The notes under the pieces: model-generated | What the model was told of the DNA's origin: nothing | The model's input: the letters and a program-made list of their open reading frames with translations, nothing else | Databases searched by the model: none | From: Desulfuromonas sp. DDH964 | Lineage (GTDB): Bacteria; Desulfobacterota; Desulfuromonadia; Desulfuromonadales; DDH964 | Length of the DNA: 64,000 nt | Direction of reading: 5' to 3' | Assembly (NCBI RefSeq): GCF_001611275.1 | Contig: NZ_CP015080.1 | Coordinates: forward strand, 248,001-312,000 | Program-made: the position numbers and the translations under genes | Shown: positions 33,759 through 41,519 of the stretch, in pieces | How positions within the stretch are numbered: the first letter of the stretch is position 1 | Layout: each line of letters begins with the position of its first letter

Positions 33759-34169
33759 TCAATTCTTCTCCCTCTCGTCCATCGCCTCCAGGATCGGGCA
33801 CTCGCTGACCGGTCCTTCCCCTTTGCAGGTCTCCGCCAGCCTCTGCAGCGCCTCCTGCATCTTCCGCAGCACCTCCCGCTTCCGCTCGATGTCGGCGATC
33901 TTCGCCTCGGCCCTCGCCTTCACCTCGGTGCAGCTCGTCTCGGGGGTGAAGCGCAGGCTGAGCAGCTCGCCGATCTCCTTGAGGGAAAACCCCAGCTCCT
34001 GGGCGCGGCGGATGAAGCGGATGCGCGCCGCCGTCTGCGGGGGATAGGTGCGGAAGCCCGAGGCGGGGCGGGGCGGCTGTTCGATGAGCCCCTGGCGCTC
34101 GTAGAACTTGACCGTCTCGACCTTCACCCCTGCCTGCCTGGCCACCTGGCCGATCGTCAGTCGTTGCAT
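33759..34169 (-). CDS. merR: Mercury-responsive MerR regulator (operon 2)
   Basis: A 136-aa MerR with the N-terminal helix-turn-helix LTIGQVARQAGVKVETVKFY and the three mercury ligands C80, C115 and C124 (TSCTEVK, ETCKGEGPVSECPIL), matching C82/C117/C126 of classical MerR. It should bend its own operator and activate transcription when Hg(II) binds. It is the first gene of a leftward operon with MerC-like, thioredoxin, ICMT-like and membrane proteins. Confidence 0.92.
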   Translation of the reverse strand: MQRLTIGQVARQAGVKVETVKFYERQGLIEQPPRPASGFRTYPPQTAARIRFIRRAQELGFSLKEIGELLSLRFTPETSCTEVKARAEAKIADIERKREVLRKMQEALQRLAETCKGEGPVSECPILEAMDEREKN

Positions 34170-34192
34170 GCTCTTTTCATCCTCTCATTTTC

Positions 34193-34224
34193 AGGATAGG
34201 GTCGGTACCATGGTACCGGGTCAA
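34193..34224 (-). promoter_or_regulatory. mer-type promoter/operator of operon 2
   Basis: On the minus strand, TTGACC (34224–34219) is followed by the perfect 16-bp palindrome CGGTACCATGGTACCG (34218–34203) and a TATCCT -10 (34198–34193). The 19–20 base spacer containing the dyad is the hallmark of MerR-activated promoters. Confidence 0.85.
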
Positions 34225-34336
34225 GCGCTTTTTTTCAGTAGCGGAAGAAGGTGAGGAGTGAACAGGGGAGGCGCGCTTGCGGCCACGCTCGAAAGGGGTT
34301 TAATGTGAGAAGGGAACAAACCGTCGGAGGCAGCGC

Positions 34337-35110
34337 ATGGAAATACCGGACCAATTGGAGATCGACCTGGCAAGCCACGTGCAGAAGCTCCTCTTCCCCA
34401 AAAGCTCGCCGGTCTGCGACTGGAGCTGCATCGGCGTCAAGAACCGCATGGCGAAAGGGCTGGGAGGGGATTACTTCGACTTCATCGCCCTCCCCGACGG
34501 CTGCCAGGCGCTCTTCATCGGCGACGTGACCGGCCACGGCCTGCCGGCGGCTGTGGTCATGTCCCTTCTGTACGGGTACATCAACCGTTTTGCGGCGGAG
34601 ATCTGCTCCCCCCTCGACGTGGTCCGGGGGGTCAACGGTTTTCTGCAATCCTTCGCGATCCGTTCTCCGGAGTTCGATCACCACTTCTCCTCCACCCTCT
34701 TCCTCGGTTTCATCCACCCCGACACGCTGGCGATGGAGTACGTCAACGCCGGCCACCCCGCCCCTCTGATCCTCCGCGGCCGGAACCTTCACACTCTGCC
34801 GCCGACCGCGCCGCCCATCGGATTCTTCGATGCGCCCGAGATTCACATGGAGACCTTCCAGTTTGCCCAGGAAGACCGCCTTCTCCTCTACACCGATGGC
34901 GTCATCGAGGCCCCCGATCAGGCGGAGGAGCTGTTCGGCCTGGAACGCCTGCAAGATGTGCTGTTACAGACCAGGGGCGACCACATGGAGTTTCTTGAGC
35001 AGCTCTTTGCCGCCCTGAAGGAGTTCACCGGGAGGGACACGCCCCGCGACGACTGCACGGCCATCGTCATCGACTTTCATAGAGGCTGGCCGACGCCGCA
35101 AGGCAAATGA
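34337..35110 (+). CDS. RsbU/SpoIIE-type PP2C serine phosphatase
   Basis: A 257-aa single-domain phosphatase of the SpoIIE family. GGDYFDFIAL and FIGDVTGHGLPAAVVMS carry metal-binding Asp residues, followed by FLGFIHPDT, VNAGHPAPLIL, LLLYTDGVIEA and DDCTAIVI. These enzymes dephosphorylate anti-sigma-antagonist proteins or similar partners. No sensor domain is attached. It lies in opposite orientation between the two mer operons, running up to merF. GGAGG precedes the ATG. No partner gene is present. Confidence 0.88.
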   Translation: MEIPDQLEIDLASHVQKLLFPKSSPVCDWSCIGVKNRMAKGLGGDYFDFIALPDGCQALFIGDVTGHGLPAAVVMSLLYGYINRFAAEICSPLDVVRGVNGFLQSFAIRSPEFDHHFSSTLFLGFIHPDTLAMEYVNAGHPAPLILRGRNLHTLPPTAPPIGFFDAPEIHMETFQFAQEDRLLLYTDGVIEAPDQAEELFGLERLQDVLLQTRGDHMEFLEQLFAALKEFTGRDTPRDDCTAIVIDFHRGWPTPQGK

Positions 35111-35118
35111 CGTGCATC

Positions 35119-35355
35119 CTATGCATCCTCGCAGCGGCATGCCTTCCGCCATTTCCGGTAAGCGACGATGGTCAGGAAGATGAGAATCCCCAGCGCCGGG
35201 AAGAGCACGTAATCGAGGTAGGGGGTGAAGGCGGCCAGGCCGACCGCCGCCAGCAGGACGACCAGGACGGGGGTGAAGCAGCAGAGGGCGACCACCCCGG
35301 TACCCACCAGGGCGGCGATGAGGCGGTTGCGGTATTTCTTCTGCGCGTTCGGCAT
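35119..35355 (-). CDS. merF: MerF-type mercury transporter
   Basis: A 78-aa inner-membrane protein with two helices. The first ends in VVALCCFTPVLVVLL, the vicinal Cys pair of MerF, followed by AFTPYLDYVLFPALGILIF. A C-terminal KACRCEDA gives the second cysteine pair. It moves Hg(II) inward to MerA. It starts 15 bases after merA and is the last gene of mer operon 1, converging with the phosphatase gene. Confidence 0.93.
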   Translation of the reverse strand: MPNAQKKYRNRLIAALVGTGVVALCCFTPVLVVLLAAVGLAAFTPYLDYVLFPALGILIFLTIVAYRKWRKACRCEDA

Positions 35356-35370
35356 CGACCTTTTCCTTTC

Positions 35371-36774
35371 CTATTCCACGCAGCAGCTCATGCGGCCGAT
35401 GTCGCGGCGGAAGGCCTGGGCGGCCATCTTGATCCCCTCGCAGTAGGTGGGAAAGACGTGGGTCGTCTCGATGAGGTCGTCGACGGTCAGGCCGAGCCTG
35501 ACCGCCAGAGCCGCCTCGTGGGTCATCTCCGCCGCGTGTGGGGCGAGGATATGGACCCCCATGACCCTGCCGGTCTCGTGGTGGACGACCATCTTCACCA
35601 GCCCCCGCGTGTCGTTGACAGCGAGGGCCTTCGGCACCTGGCTCAGTTGGACGGTGCGGCAGGTGCAGGTGCCGTAGCGGGCCATGTACTGCGCCTCGGT
35701 GAGGCCCACCCCGGCCACCTCCGGGTCGGTGAAGACGGCAAAGGGTATGCTGTCGGAGTCGAGCGTCTTCTTCGCCCCCCTGAAGGCGTTCTCCACCGCC
35801 ATCTTCCCCTCTTTGGCGGCGACGGTCTCCAGGCAGATGTGGCAGACCACGTCGCCGGCGGCCCAGATGTGGGGGAGGCTGGTCTGGAGAAATTCGTTCA
35901 CCCTGACGTTGCACCCCCTCTCGGTCTCGACGCCGATCTCCTCCAGGCCCAGCCCCTCGATGTTGCCGACCACGCCGGTGGCGACCAGGATCTCTTCCCC
36001 TCGGAGCACCTCCTCCCTGCCGTCCGCCTCGACGATAACTTCCTTGATGCTGCCGTTCCTGCGCACCCGACGGATCTTGACCCCGGTGCGGATCCCGATC
36101 CCCTCATCCTGCAGGTAGCCGCGCAGGGCTTCTGAGATTTCCGGCTCGGAGACGGAGGCGATCCTCTTTGCCGCCTCGACGATCGTCACCTTCGCGCCGA
36201 AGCGGGCGAAGATCTGGGCGAACTCAAGCCCCAGCGGCCCGCCCCCCAGCACCACCAGGGAGGAGGGAAGCCGCTGCAGCGCGAGCGCTTCCGGATTGGT
36301 GATGTAGCCCGTCGCCTCCAGCCCCTCTATCGGATAGACCTTCGTCCGGCAGCCGGTGGCGATGAGGATATGCTCGCCCTCGATCTCCTTCTCCCCGACC
36401 CGGACGGCCCGCTCAGAGGCGAAGACGCCTCGGCCGTCGATCCATGTGACGTGTTTAAACCCCGCCAGGACCTCCTGATAGTTCTTCCTGCGGGCCTCCG
36501 TGATGAGGTGGTCCTTCTCCGCCATGGCCCTCGCGAAGTCGAAGGCGGGCGGGGTGGATGAGATGGAGGCGAAACGCGGATGGCGGATTCCGTGCAGCTC
36601 GCCGGCCACGGCGAGAAGGTGCTTGGTCGGCATGCACCCCACGTTCACGCAGGTCCCCCCCATGGGAAGGCCGTCGTTAACGATCACCGTCTTCAGGCCA
36701 AGCCGATCCGCCTCCGTCGCCGCCGCAAAGGCGGCAGCGCCTCCTCCCAGGATTACGAGGTCATAGCGTTCCAT
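35371..36774 (-). CDS. merA: Mercuric reductase
   Basis: A 467-aa FAD-dependent disulfide oxidoreductase reducing Hg(II) to Hg(0) with NADPH. FAD-binding LVILGGGAAAFAAA, the redox pair GGTCVNVGC (C42, C47), the NADPH site VVLGGGPLGLEFA, the second FAD motif HIWAAGDV, and the C-terminal vicinal MSCCVE pair needed for mercury are all present. The N-terminal HMA (NmerA) domain found in many MerA proteins is absent, so delivery must come from MerT, MerF or the chaperone. It lies between merB and merF. Confidence 0.97.
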   Translation of the reverse strand: MERYDLVILGGGAAAFAAATEADRLGLKTVIVNDGLPMGGTCVNVGCMPTKHLLAVAGELHGIRHPRFASISSTPPAFDFARAMAEKDHLITEARRKNYQEVLAGFKHVTWIDGRGVFASERAVRVGEKEIEGEHILIATGCRTKVYPIEGLEATGYITNPEALALQRLPSSLVVLGGGPLGLEFAQIFARFGAKVTIVEAAKRIASVSEPEISEALRGYLQDEGIGIRTGVKIRRVRRNGSIKEVIVEADGREEVLRGEEILVATGVVGNIEGLGLEEIGVETERGCNVRVNEFLQTSLPHIWAAGDVVCHICLETVAAKEGKMAVENAFRGAKKTLDSDSIPFAVFTDPEVAGVGLTEAQYMARYGTCTCRTVQLSQVPKALAVNDTRGLVKMVVHHETGRVMGVHILAPHAAEMTHEAALAVRLGLTVDDLIETTHVFPTYCEGIKMAAQAFRRDIGRMSCCVE

Positions 36775-36800
36775 GGACTCCTCCCCTTCTCCCCGGTGGT

Positions 36801-37451
36801 CTACCGGAGGAAATCTTCGAAAATCATCCTGCCGTGTTGCAACGCTTCCTTGAGGGTATAAATCTCGCCTTTAGCCAGTGCGGGGTTCTTCCCCATCCAG
36901 TTTGCCAGATGCTCCCTGGAGCAGAAGAAATTGATGTACGGACAGCAGCTTTCCGCCGTGCAGCCGCCCCGTTCCCGATCGCACACAAACTCCAACATTC
37001 CTTCCGGTTTGCGGGAAAAGATCGTGCCGTTTTTCACAGTCACCTCTATTTCCCCTTCGCAGCAGGGACACCGAGAGAGGACGGTGATCGGCTCATCCAG
37101 CATGAAATGGATACCGAGGGCATCGGTGGCGCAGAGGGCATAGGCCCAGCGTCCGTCGGCGAATACTACCCGGTGGCGCGTTTCCTGGGCTGAGAAGGGG
37201 TAGGCTGAGACTATCTCTCCCCCTTTTTGCGTAAGGATGTCAGCCCCTTCGAGCTTTTCCACACTGCGGCTGACGGATTCCGGTGAAGCGAAGCCCATCC
37301 TTTCCCCGATCTCCAGCAGGGAAGGTGCCCTGCCGGTGGCTGCGAACCTGCGCAGGATGAATTTCCTGGTTTCGTCTTCCACGGGATCAAGCTGTGCCTC
37401 GGCGATCCGCCCTCTTACCGATTCGCCTATCCGCTCCATGAGTCCTGCCAC
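36801..37451 (-). CDS. merB: Organomercurial lyase
   Basis: A 216-aa enzyme that cleaves the carbon–mercury bond by protonolysis. The catalytic triad is visible as C107 and D110 (YALCATDALGIHF) and C177 (INFFCSREHLANW). LDEPITVLSRCPCCEGEIEV and CTAESCCPYINF add further Cys pairs. An N-terminal winged-helix-like region is normal for MerB. Its presence makes the operon broad-spectrum. It sits 26 bases before merA. Confidence 0.95.
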   Translation of the reverse strand: MAGLMERIGESVRGRIAEAQLDPVEDETRKFILRRFAATGRAPSLLEIGERMGFASPESVSRSVEKLEGADILTQKGGEIVSAYPFSAQETRHRVVFADGRWAYALCATDALGIHFMLDEPITVLSRCPCCEGEIEVTVKNGTIFSRKPEGMLEFVCDRERGGCTAESCCPYINFFCSREHLANWMGKNPALAKGEIYTLKEALQHGRMIFEDFLR

Positions 37452-37475
37452 GTTTTTTTCTCCTTCGTTATGCGC

Positions 37476-37652
37476 TTAATGCGTTTCTTGCTCGCCATCC
37501 GCATCGGAAGGATCCCCCCTGAAAGGATCTCCCCTGCGGCGGAAGATGCCGACTACAAAATGGCCCGCAGCCGCGACAATCGCGCCGACGGCGAAGAGAC
37601 CGACAACGGTGAGGCCCGCCACGCAACATGGGTCCCTCAACAATGCATCCAT
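37476..37652 (-). CDS. 58-aa Cys-containing membrane protein in the mer operon
   Basis: A short ORF between merP and merB with GGAGG six bases before its ATG. It starts MDALLRDPCCVAGLTVVGLF, with one membrane helix (about residues 11–37) and a charged tail FRRRGDPFRGDPSDADGEQ. A vicinal CC at the head of the helix resembles the mercury-binding pairs of MerT, MerF and MerE, but the rest matches none I recognise. Tight spacing (51 bases after merP, 24 before merB) supports it being real. It is a possible new small mercury transporter. Confidence 0.72.
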   Translation of the reverse strand: MDALLRDPCCVAGLTVVGLFAVGAIVAAAGHFVVGIFRRRGDPFRGDPSDADGEQETH

Positions 37653-37703
37653 TCGACGCCTCCAAAAAATTCTCAGGAATCCATTAAATTTCCGGGATGC
37701 TAC

Positions 37704-38000
37704 TCACCGCTCCGGTTTCCGTTCGATGACCTTACCCGTGTATCCCCCCGCCTTTCGCACCGCCTCCTCCAGGGCCTCGTCGGCCACCGCGTCGTCCACG
37801 GTGAGGTGCGCCTTCTTCTCTTCGAAGGAGACGTTGACCTCGCTGACGCTAGGGACCTTGGCCAGCGACCTCTTGATCGCCAGCGGGCAGAGCGCACAGG
37901 TCATCCCCTCGATCTCCATCTCCACCTGCTGCGCCGCCTGGACCGAAACGGCCGACAGCAGCAGTACCGCCACCAATAGCGTGAATACCTTTTTCATCAT
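37704..38000 (-). CDS. merP: Periplasmic mercury-binding protein
   Basis: A 98-aa exported HMA-fold protein. A signal peptide ending VQAAQ is followed by the metal site IEGMTCALCPLAIKRSL with the GMTCxxC pair. It binds Hg(II) in the periplasm and passes it to MerT. ATG at 38000 follows GGAGG. It lies 22 bases after merT. Confidence 0.95.
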   Translation of the reverse strand: MMKKVFTLLVAVLLLSAVSVQAAQQVEMEIEGMTCALCPLAIKRSLAKVPSVSEVNVSFEEKKAHLTVDDAVADEALEEAVRKAGGYTGKVIERKPER

Positions 38001-38022
38001 TCTGTACCTCCAAAGTGTTTGA

Positions 38023-38358
38023 TCACCCGTAGATCCACAGCAGGATCTGCGGCGAGAAGAGCGCCGCCAGCCAGACGGCTGCGCCGATCCAGAAAAATGC
38101 CCGGGAGATGCGGCGGGCGCGGACGTCCTCCGGGCAGGCGCAGGGCGCCTTCTTCAGGTAGAGTTTCCAGAAGGCGCCGCCGAGCAGCACCCCGGCCAGG
38201 CCGAGAAACCAGGGGCGCAGAGGCTCCAGAGCCGTCAGTTGCCCGGTAAAGGCAAGCGTGGTCCCGAAGACCACGAACAGAATGGGTCCCAGGCAGCAGG
38301 CCGTTCCCAGAAGCGCCGCCAATATGCCTCCCAGGCTGGTCAATCTTTCCTTCCGCAT
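38023..38358 (-). CDS. merT: Mercury transport membrane protein
   Basis: A 111-aa inner-membrane protein with three helices. LAALLGTACCLGPILFVVFG carries the vicinal cysteines in helix 1, and a cytoplasmic loop KKAPCACPEDVRARR gives the second pair, as in MerT. ATG at 38358 (MRKERLTSLGG) has GAGGAG upstream; the longer frame upstream is antisense to the regulator block. It takes Hg(II) from MerP. Confidence 0.94.
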   Translation of the reverse strand: MRKERLTSLGGILAALLGTACCLGPILFVVFGTTLAFTGQLTALEPLRPWFLGLAGVLLGGAFWKLYLKKAPCACPEDVRARRISRAFFWIGAAVWLAALFSPQILLWIYG

Positions 38359-38407
38359 ATGATCTCTCCTCATTGCTTGCGGCCGGACCGGCCGCTCATT
38401 CTCGCAT

Positions 38408-38914
38408 TCAGCACCCGCCTCCGGCCTGCGGCTCCGCAACTTCCGCCTCCTGACCCGAGCCGGCGAGCCTTTCCCGCACGAACTGCTCCACAGTGCCGAG
38501 GCAGCAGCGGCCCGCGGGGTTTTTCGTCTCGCAGGAGCAACCCTCCTCCCGTATGCGCCGGCGGATGTCGACCGCAGCCGTGCTTCTGCCGGTCCCCTCG
38601 ATCTCCGCCGCGATCGACTCCATGGTATGGCCAAAGCAGTAGCAGAGCGGCCGGGGAGGGGCGCTCTCCTTGTTTCCGACCCGCACCGTGAGATCGTCCT
38701 TGAGGAAGATCTGGCTGCCGGGAGCGAAATAGACGACATCACACGCTGCCGCGCCACAGAAGGAACCGCAGAAGAAGTAGCTCCCTTCTTCCCTCACCTG
38801 AGCCGCCTTCTCCGGCTTCAGCAGCGCCCGCAGGGTGGCCGGCTTGACCGGCTGGCCGGCAGCGCCGCAACAAGGACAGGGCATGCTGACCGGTTTGGTC
38901 TCTGTCTGCTTCAT
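38408..38914 (-). CDS. CopZ-like [2Fe-2S] metallochaperone in the mer operon
   Basis: A 168-aa cytoplasmic protein. The N-terminal half has CPCCGAAGQPVKPATLRALL and FFCGSFCGAAACDVVYF, like the zinc-binding part of the Archaeoglobus CopZ N-terminal domain. The C-terminal half has a BFD-type [2Fe-2S] motif, LCYCFGHTMESI and EEGCSC ... GRCCLGTVEQF. No HMA domain follows. ATG overlaps the merR stop (ATGA). It is annotated in similar loci as an iron-sulfur metallochaperone. A role in mercury handling or redox sensing is inferred. Confidence 0.82.
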   Translation of the reverse strand: MKQTETKPVSMPCPCCGAAGQPVKPATLRALLKPEKAAQVREEGSYFFCGSFCGAAACDVVYFAPGSQIFLKDDLTVRVGNKESAPPRPLCYCFGHTMESIAAEIEGTGRSTAAVDIRRRIREEGCSCETKNPAGRCCLGTVEQFVRERLAGSGQEAEVAEPQAGGGC

Positions 38915-39330
38915 GAACCATCCTCCTTGCTTTCTTCGGCCAGCGTCTCCAGGAGCGGGCACTCGCCGACGTGGCCGCGCTCCCGGCAGGCGGCGACCAA
39001 GGATCCCAAGGCATCCCGCATCCGGGCGAGAGCCGCCATCCGCCCCTCGATGTCGGCGATCTTCGTCTCGGCCCGCTGCCGCACCGTGGCGCAGTCTACG
39101 GCTTCGTGCCGGCAGAAGCCGAGCAGTTCGCCGATCTCCGGCAGGGTGAAGCCGAGCTCCTTGGCGCGACGGATGAAGCGCAATTCCGCTACCGTCTCCG
39201 ACCGATACCGGCGGTACCCTTCCGGGGGCCGGGGAGGCTGCTCGATGAGTCCCTGCCGCTCGTAAAAGCGGACTGTCTCCACTCCTACGCCGGCCGCCCT
39301 TGCCACCTGCCCGATGGTCAGATCCTTCAT
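38911..39330 (-). CDS. merR: Mercury-responsive MerR regulator (operon 1)
   Basis: A 139-aa MerR with helix-turn-helix LTIGQVARAAGVGVETVRFY and mercury ligands C80, C115 and C124 (AVDCATVR, AACRERGHVGECPLL). It leads the operon merR–chaperone–merT–merP–58-aa–merB–merA–merF, all leftward. It is similar to, but distinct from, the MerR at 33759, with identical ligand spacing, so the two may cross-regulate. Confidence 0.94.
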   Translation of the reverse strand: MKDLTIGQVARAAGVGVETVRFYERQGLIEQPPRPPEGYRRYRSETVAELRFIRRAKELGFTLPEIGELLGFCRHEAVDCATVRQRAETKIADIEGRMAALARMRDALGSLVAACRERGHVGECPLLETLAEESKEDGS

Positions 39331-39351
39331 CGCTTCCCTCCTTCTTTTTTT

Positions 39352-39383
39352 ATCCTAAATGCCGTACCAAGGTACGGAGTCAA
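39352..39383 (-). promoter_or_regulatory. mer promoter/operator of operon 1
   Basis: On the minus strand, TTGACT (39383–39378), the palindrome CCGTACCTTGGTACGG (39377–39362) and TAGGAT (39357–39352). The half-site CCGTAC and the 19–20 base spacer match classical mer operators closely. The merR start is 21 bases downstream. Confidence 0.9.
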
Positions 39384-39423
39384 GAATATTTTATCCTAAT
39401 CCACCTGAACGCACTGCCAGCAT

Positions 39424-39451
39424 TTGACACATAAGAGGGCAGGTCTATTCT
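39424..39451 (+). promoter_or_regulatory. Promoter of the fatty-acid-hydroxylase gene
   Basis: TTGACA (39424–39429), 16 bases, TATTCT (39446–39451), divergent from the mer promoter. A 25-codon ORF starting at 39483 lies between it and the gene at 39571. Confidence 0.5.
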
Positions 39452-39570
39452 GAAAATGTTGAGGAATGTACGGGAGAAGAGTATGGGAAAATGCCAGAAT
39501 TTTCTGGTAAGGGCCATGGCTATGGTCGCAAAGCGGGAAGATGTGGTGGGCAGGGTGTGAGGGGTCGACA

Positions 39571-40428
39571 ATGAGGGCTTCCCTTCTCTGGGGTGCCGCC
39601 GTCGTGGTTTTCGCCATGGCACTTTTCGCGCTGGAGCGCTTCTTTCACCTGCGCCGGACCAAGCGCCCGCTGACCGGGCGGCTCCTGGTCAACCTGACCT
39701 TCGCCGCCGTCGCTTTCGTTACGGTAGCGATCACCGTGCGCCCCGCGGCCGAGGCGACCCTCGGCTGGACCGGGCGCAGCGCCTTCGGCCTGGCGCAGCT
39801 GGCAGCAATTCCTCCGGGCCTCCGCCCGGTCCTGGCCTTTTTGCTGATGGACCTCACCTTCTACTGGTGGCACCGGGCCAACCACCGCATCCCCCTGCTG
39901 TGGCGCTTCCACAATATCCACCACATCGACCCCGACCTGGACGTCTCTACCGCATTCCACTTCCATTTCGGGGAGCTCGCTTTCTCCTCCGCTTTCCGCG
40001 TGGCGCAGATCGGCCTGATCGGCCCCTCCCTCGGCAGCTACCTGCTCTACGAAACCTTCTTCCAGACCGGCACCCTCTTTCACCACAGCAACGTGCGCCT
40101 GCCGATCCGGGCCGAGCGCCTCCTCGTGCGTTTCATCGTCACCCCGCGCATGCACGGCATCCACCACTCCCAGGTGCGGGGGGAAACGAATTCCAACTAC
40201 TCCACCCTCTTCTCCTTCTGGGACCGGCTGCACCGCACCCTGGGGCTCAATATCCCCCAGGATGCCATCGACATCGGCATCCAGGGGTACGCGGGGGAGA
40301 GGGACAACGCTCTGGGCAACGCCCTGCTGGCCCCGTTCAGGACCCAGCACGACTACTGGCGCCGTGCGGTCGGCAGGCTGCCGGAGCGAAGCGGTACGGA
40401 AGGAGTAAAGGGCCGCTTGGCCCGATAG
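39571..40428 (+). CDS. Sterol desaturase/fatty acid hydroxylase-family membrane protein
   Basis: A 285-aa membrane enzyme with three His boxes that bind a di-iron centre: WWHRANHRIP, FHNIHHIDPDLD and MHGIHHSQ. Four or so helices surround them. Members hydroxylate or desaturate lipids with oxygen. The exact substrate is unknown. ATG at 39571 follows GAGGGG. It is divergent from mer operon 1 and just precedes repeat copy B, so it may be part of the island. Confidence 0.9.
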   Translation: MRASLLWGAAVVVFAMALFALERFFHLRRTKRPLTGRLLVNLTFAAVAFVTVAITVRPAAEATLGWTGRSAFGLAQLAAIPPGLRPVLAFLLMDLTFYWWHRANHRIPLLWRFHNIHHIDPDLDVSTAFHFHFGELAFSSAFRVAQIGLIGPSLGSYLLYETFFQTGTLFHHSNVRLPIRAERLLVRFIVTPRMHGIHHSQVRGETNSNYSTLFSFWDRLHRTLGLNIPQDAIDIGIQGYAGERDNALGNALLAPFRTQHDYWRRAVGRLPERSGTEGVKGRLAR

Positions 40429-40550
40429 GGACGGGTCGATCTTTGCGCCGACCGCCTGGCCGATGCACTTTTCGGAAAAGTCAAACGGGACGGATTCCGC
40501 CGGGTTTGCGGAAGCGCAGGCCATAGTGGTACGGATGCTGTTAGTTGGTC

Positions 40551-41033
40551 TTACAAGGTCTTCCGATCCAGACCCCGATACTGAATCGCCTCGGCCAAGT
40601 GCGACTGCTCGATCCGTTCGCTTCCTCCCAGGTCAGCTATTGTCCGTGCGACCTTGAGGATGCGAGCGTAGCTGCGGGCGGAAAGTCCGAGGCGGTCGGT
40701 GACCATCTCCAGCAGTTTCTGTCCTTCCTCATCCAGCGGACAGAACTTTCGGATATGGCGGGCAGCCATGTTGGCGTTGGCGTGCAGGCCGAAGGGGGCG
40801 AGGCGTTCACGCTGAAGTTGTCGGGCCGCTTCGACCCGGCCGCGAATGACCTCCGACGATTCGCCGTCAACGGGGTCGGTCAGGTCACGATGGGGAACCC
40901 GCGGCACCTCGATGTGCAGATCAATTCTGTCGAGTAGTGGCCCGGATAGCCGCTGCCTGTATCGCTGGATATCGTGCGGTGTACAAGTGCATAAGTTGCC
41001 GGATTCAAAGAGAAATCCGCACTTGCAGGGGTT
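40551..41033 (-). pseudogene. yifB/comM 3' fragment (copy B)
   Basis: The last third of a YifB/ComM ATPase from NPCKCGF through CTCTPHDIQRYRQRL, SGPLLDRIDLHIEV and ARSYARILKVARTIA to a normal end, YRGLDRKTL and stop. The N-terminal domain and Walker motifs are missing. It is cut at the same codons as copy A. The frame upstream of NPC has no similarity to YifB and overlaps the opposed HTH ORF. Confidence 0.85.
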
Positions 41034-41499
41034 TGAACATCTTTTACAAGTATTCCAACTCAAGCAATACCCCACATAAAATCGAAATTCCCCTTAAAAT
41101 ACGGCCACCTGAAGAACTCGTCAAAAAACCCGTTACCCTCGGTGATCACCTGCGCCGTCGCCGCCTTGAGCTTGGATTGTACCAAAAAGATGTCGCAATT
41201 CAGATCGGTGTAACGGCCTCAACCATCTGGAACTGGGAGCACGGATGGACTGTAGAGTTAAGATTTATGCCCCGCGTGATTGACTTCCTTGGTTACAATC
41301 CAATCCCTTGCCCGGAGGATTTGATGGGTCAACTGGCCTGGTACAAACAGGTCAAGGGTCTGACTCTTGAACAACTTGGGGCTGAGATGGAGCGAGATCC
41401 TGAGCAACTCGCGGACTGGTTGGCTGGCCGGCACAAGCCTTGTCGTAATAACCAGGAAAAAATTGAACTCTTTCTAGCTGGTCACTACAAAAGGTCTGG
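40561..41499. repeat. Direct repeat copy B: yifB 3' fragment plus helix-turn-helix ORF
   Basis: Collinear with 24991–25929 at offset 15,570 and in the same orientation. Copy B keeps the yifB stop and the HTH stop, so it is nearer to the ancestral form. The two copies bracket the AbiE, cytochrome and mercury genes. Confidence 0.8.
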
Positions 41500-41503
41500 A
41501 TAA
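40937..41503 (+). CDS. Tandem helix-turn-helix protein (copy B)
   Basis: The open frame runs from an ATG at 40937, but its first about 48 codons are antisense to the yifB fragment, so the true start is doubtful. From about 41075 it reads HKIEIPLK, TLGDHLRRRRLELGLYQKDV, TASTIWNWEHGW, FLGYNPIPCPEDL and LTLEQLGAEMERDPEQLADW, two HTH units of XRE type. It ends HYKRSG. A TTG at 41033 is the only other conventional in-frame start. DNA binding is likely; target unknown. Confidence 0.65.
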   Translation: MARIAAACIAGYRAVYKCISCRIQREIRTCRGLNIFYKYSNSSNTPHKIEIPLKIRPPEELVKKPVTLGDHLRRRRLELGLYQKDVAIQIGVTASTIWNWEHGWTVELRFMPRVIDFLGYNPIPCPEDLMGQLAWYKQVKGLTLEQLGAEMERDPEQLADWLAGRHKPCRNNQEKIELFLAGHYKRSG

Positions 41504-41519
41504 ATGGCTCGACTTGTCC

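Noticed and set aside
35107..36135. 342-aa plus-strand frame opposite merA
   Set aside because: Shadow frame; merA on the minus strand carries every catalytic motif.
39520..40524. 334-aa minus-strand frame opposite the fatty acid hydroxylase gene
   Set aside because: No recognisable domain, and the three His boxes are on the plus strand.
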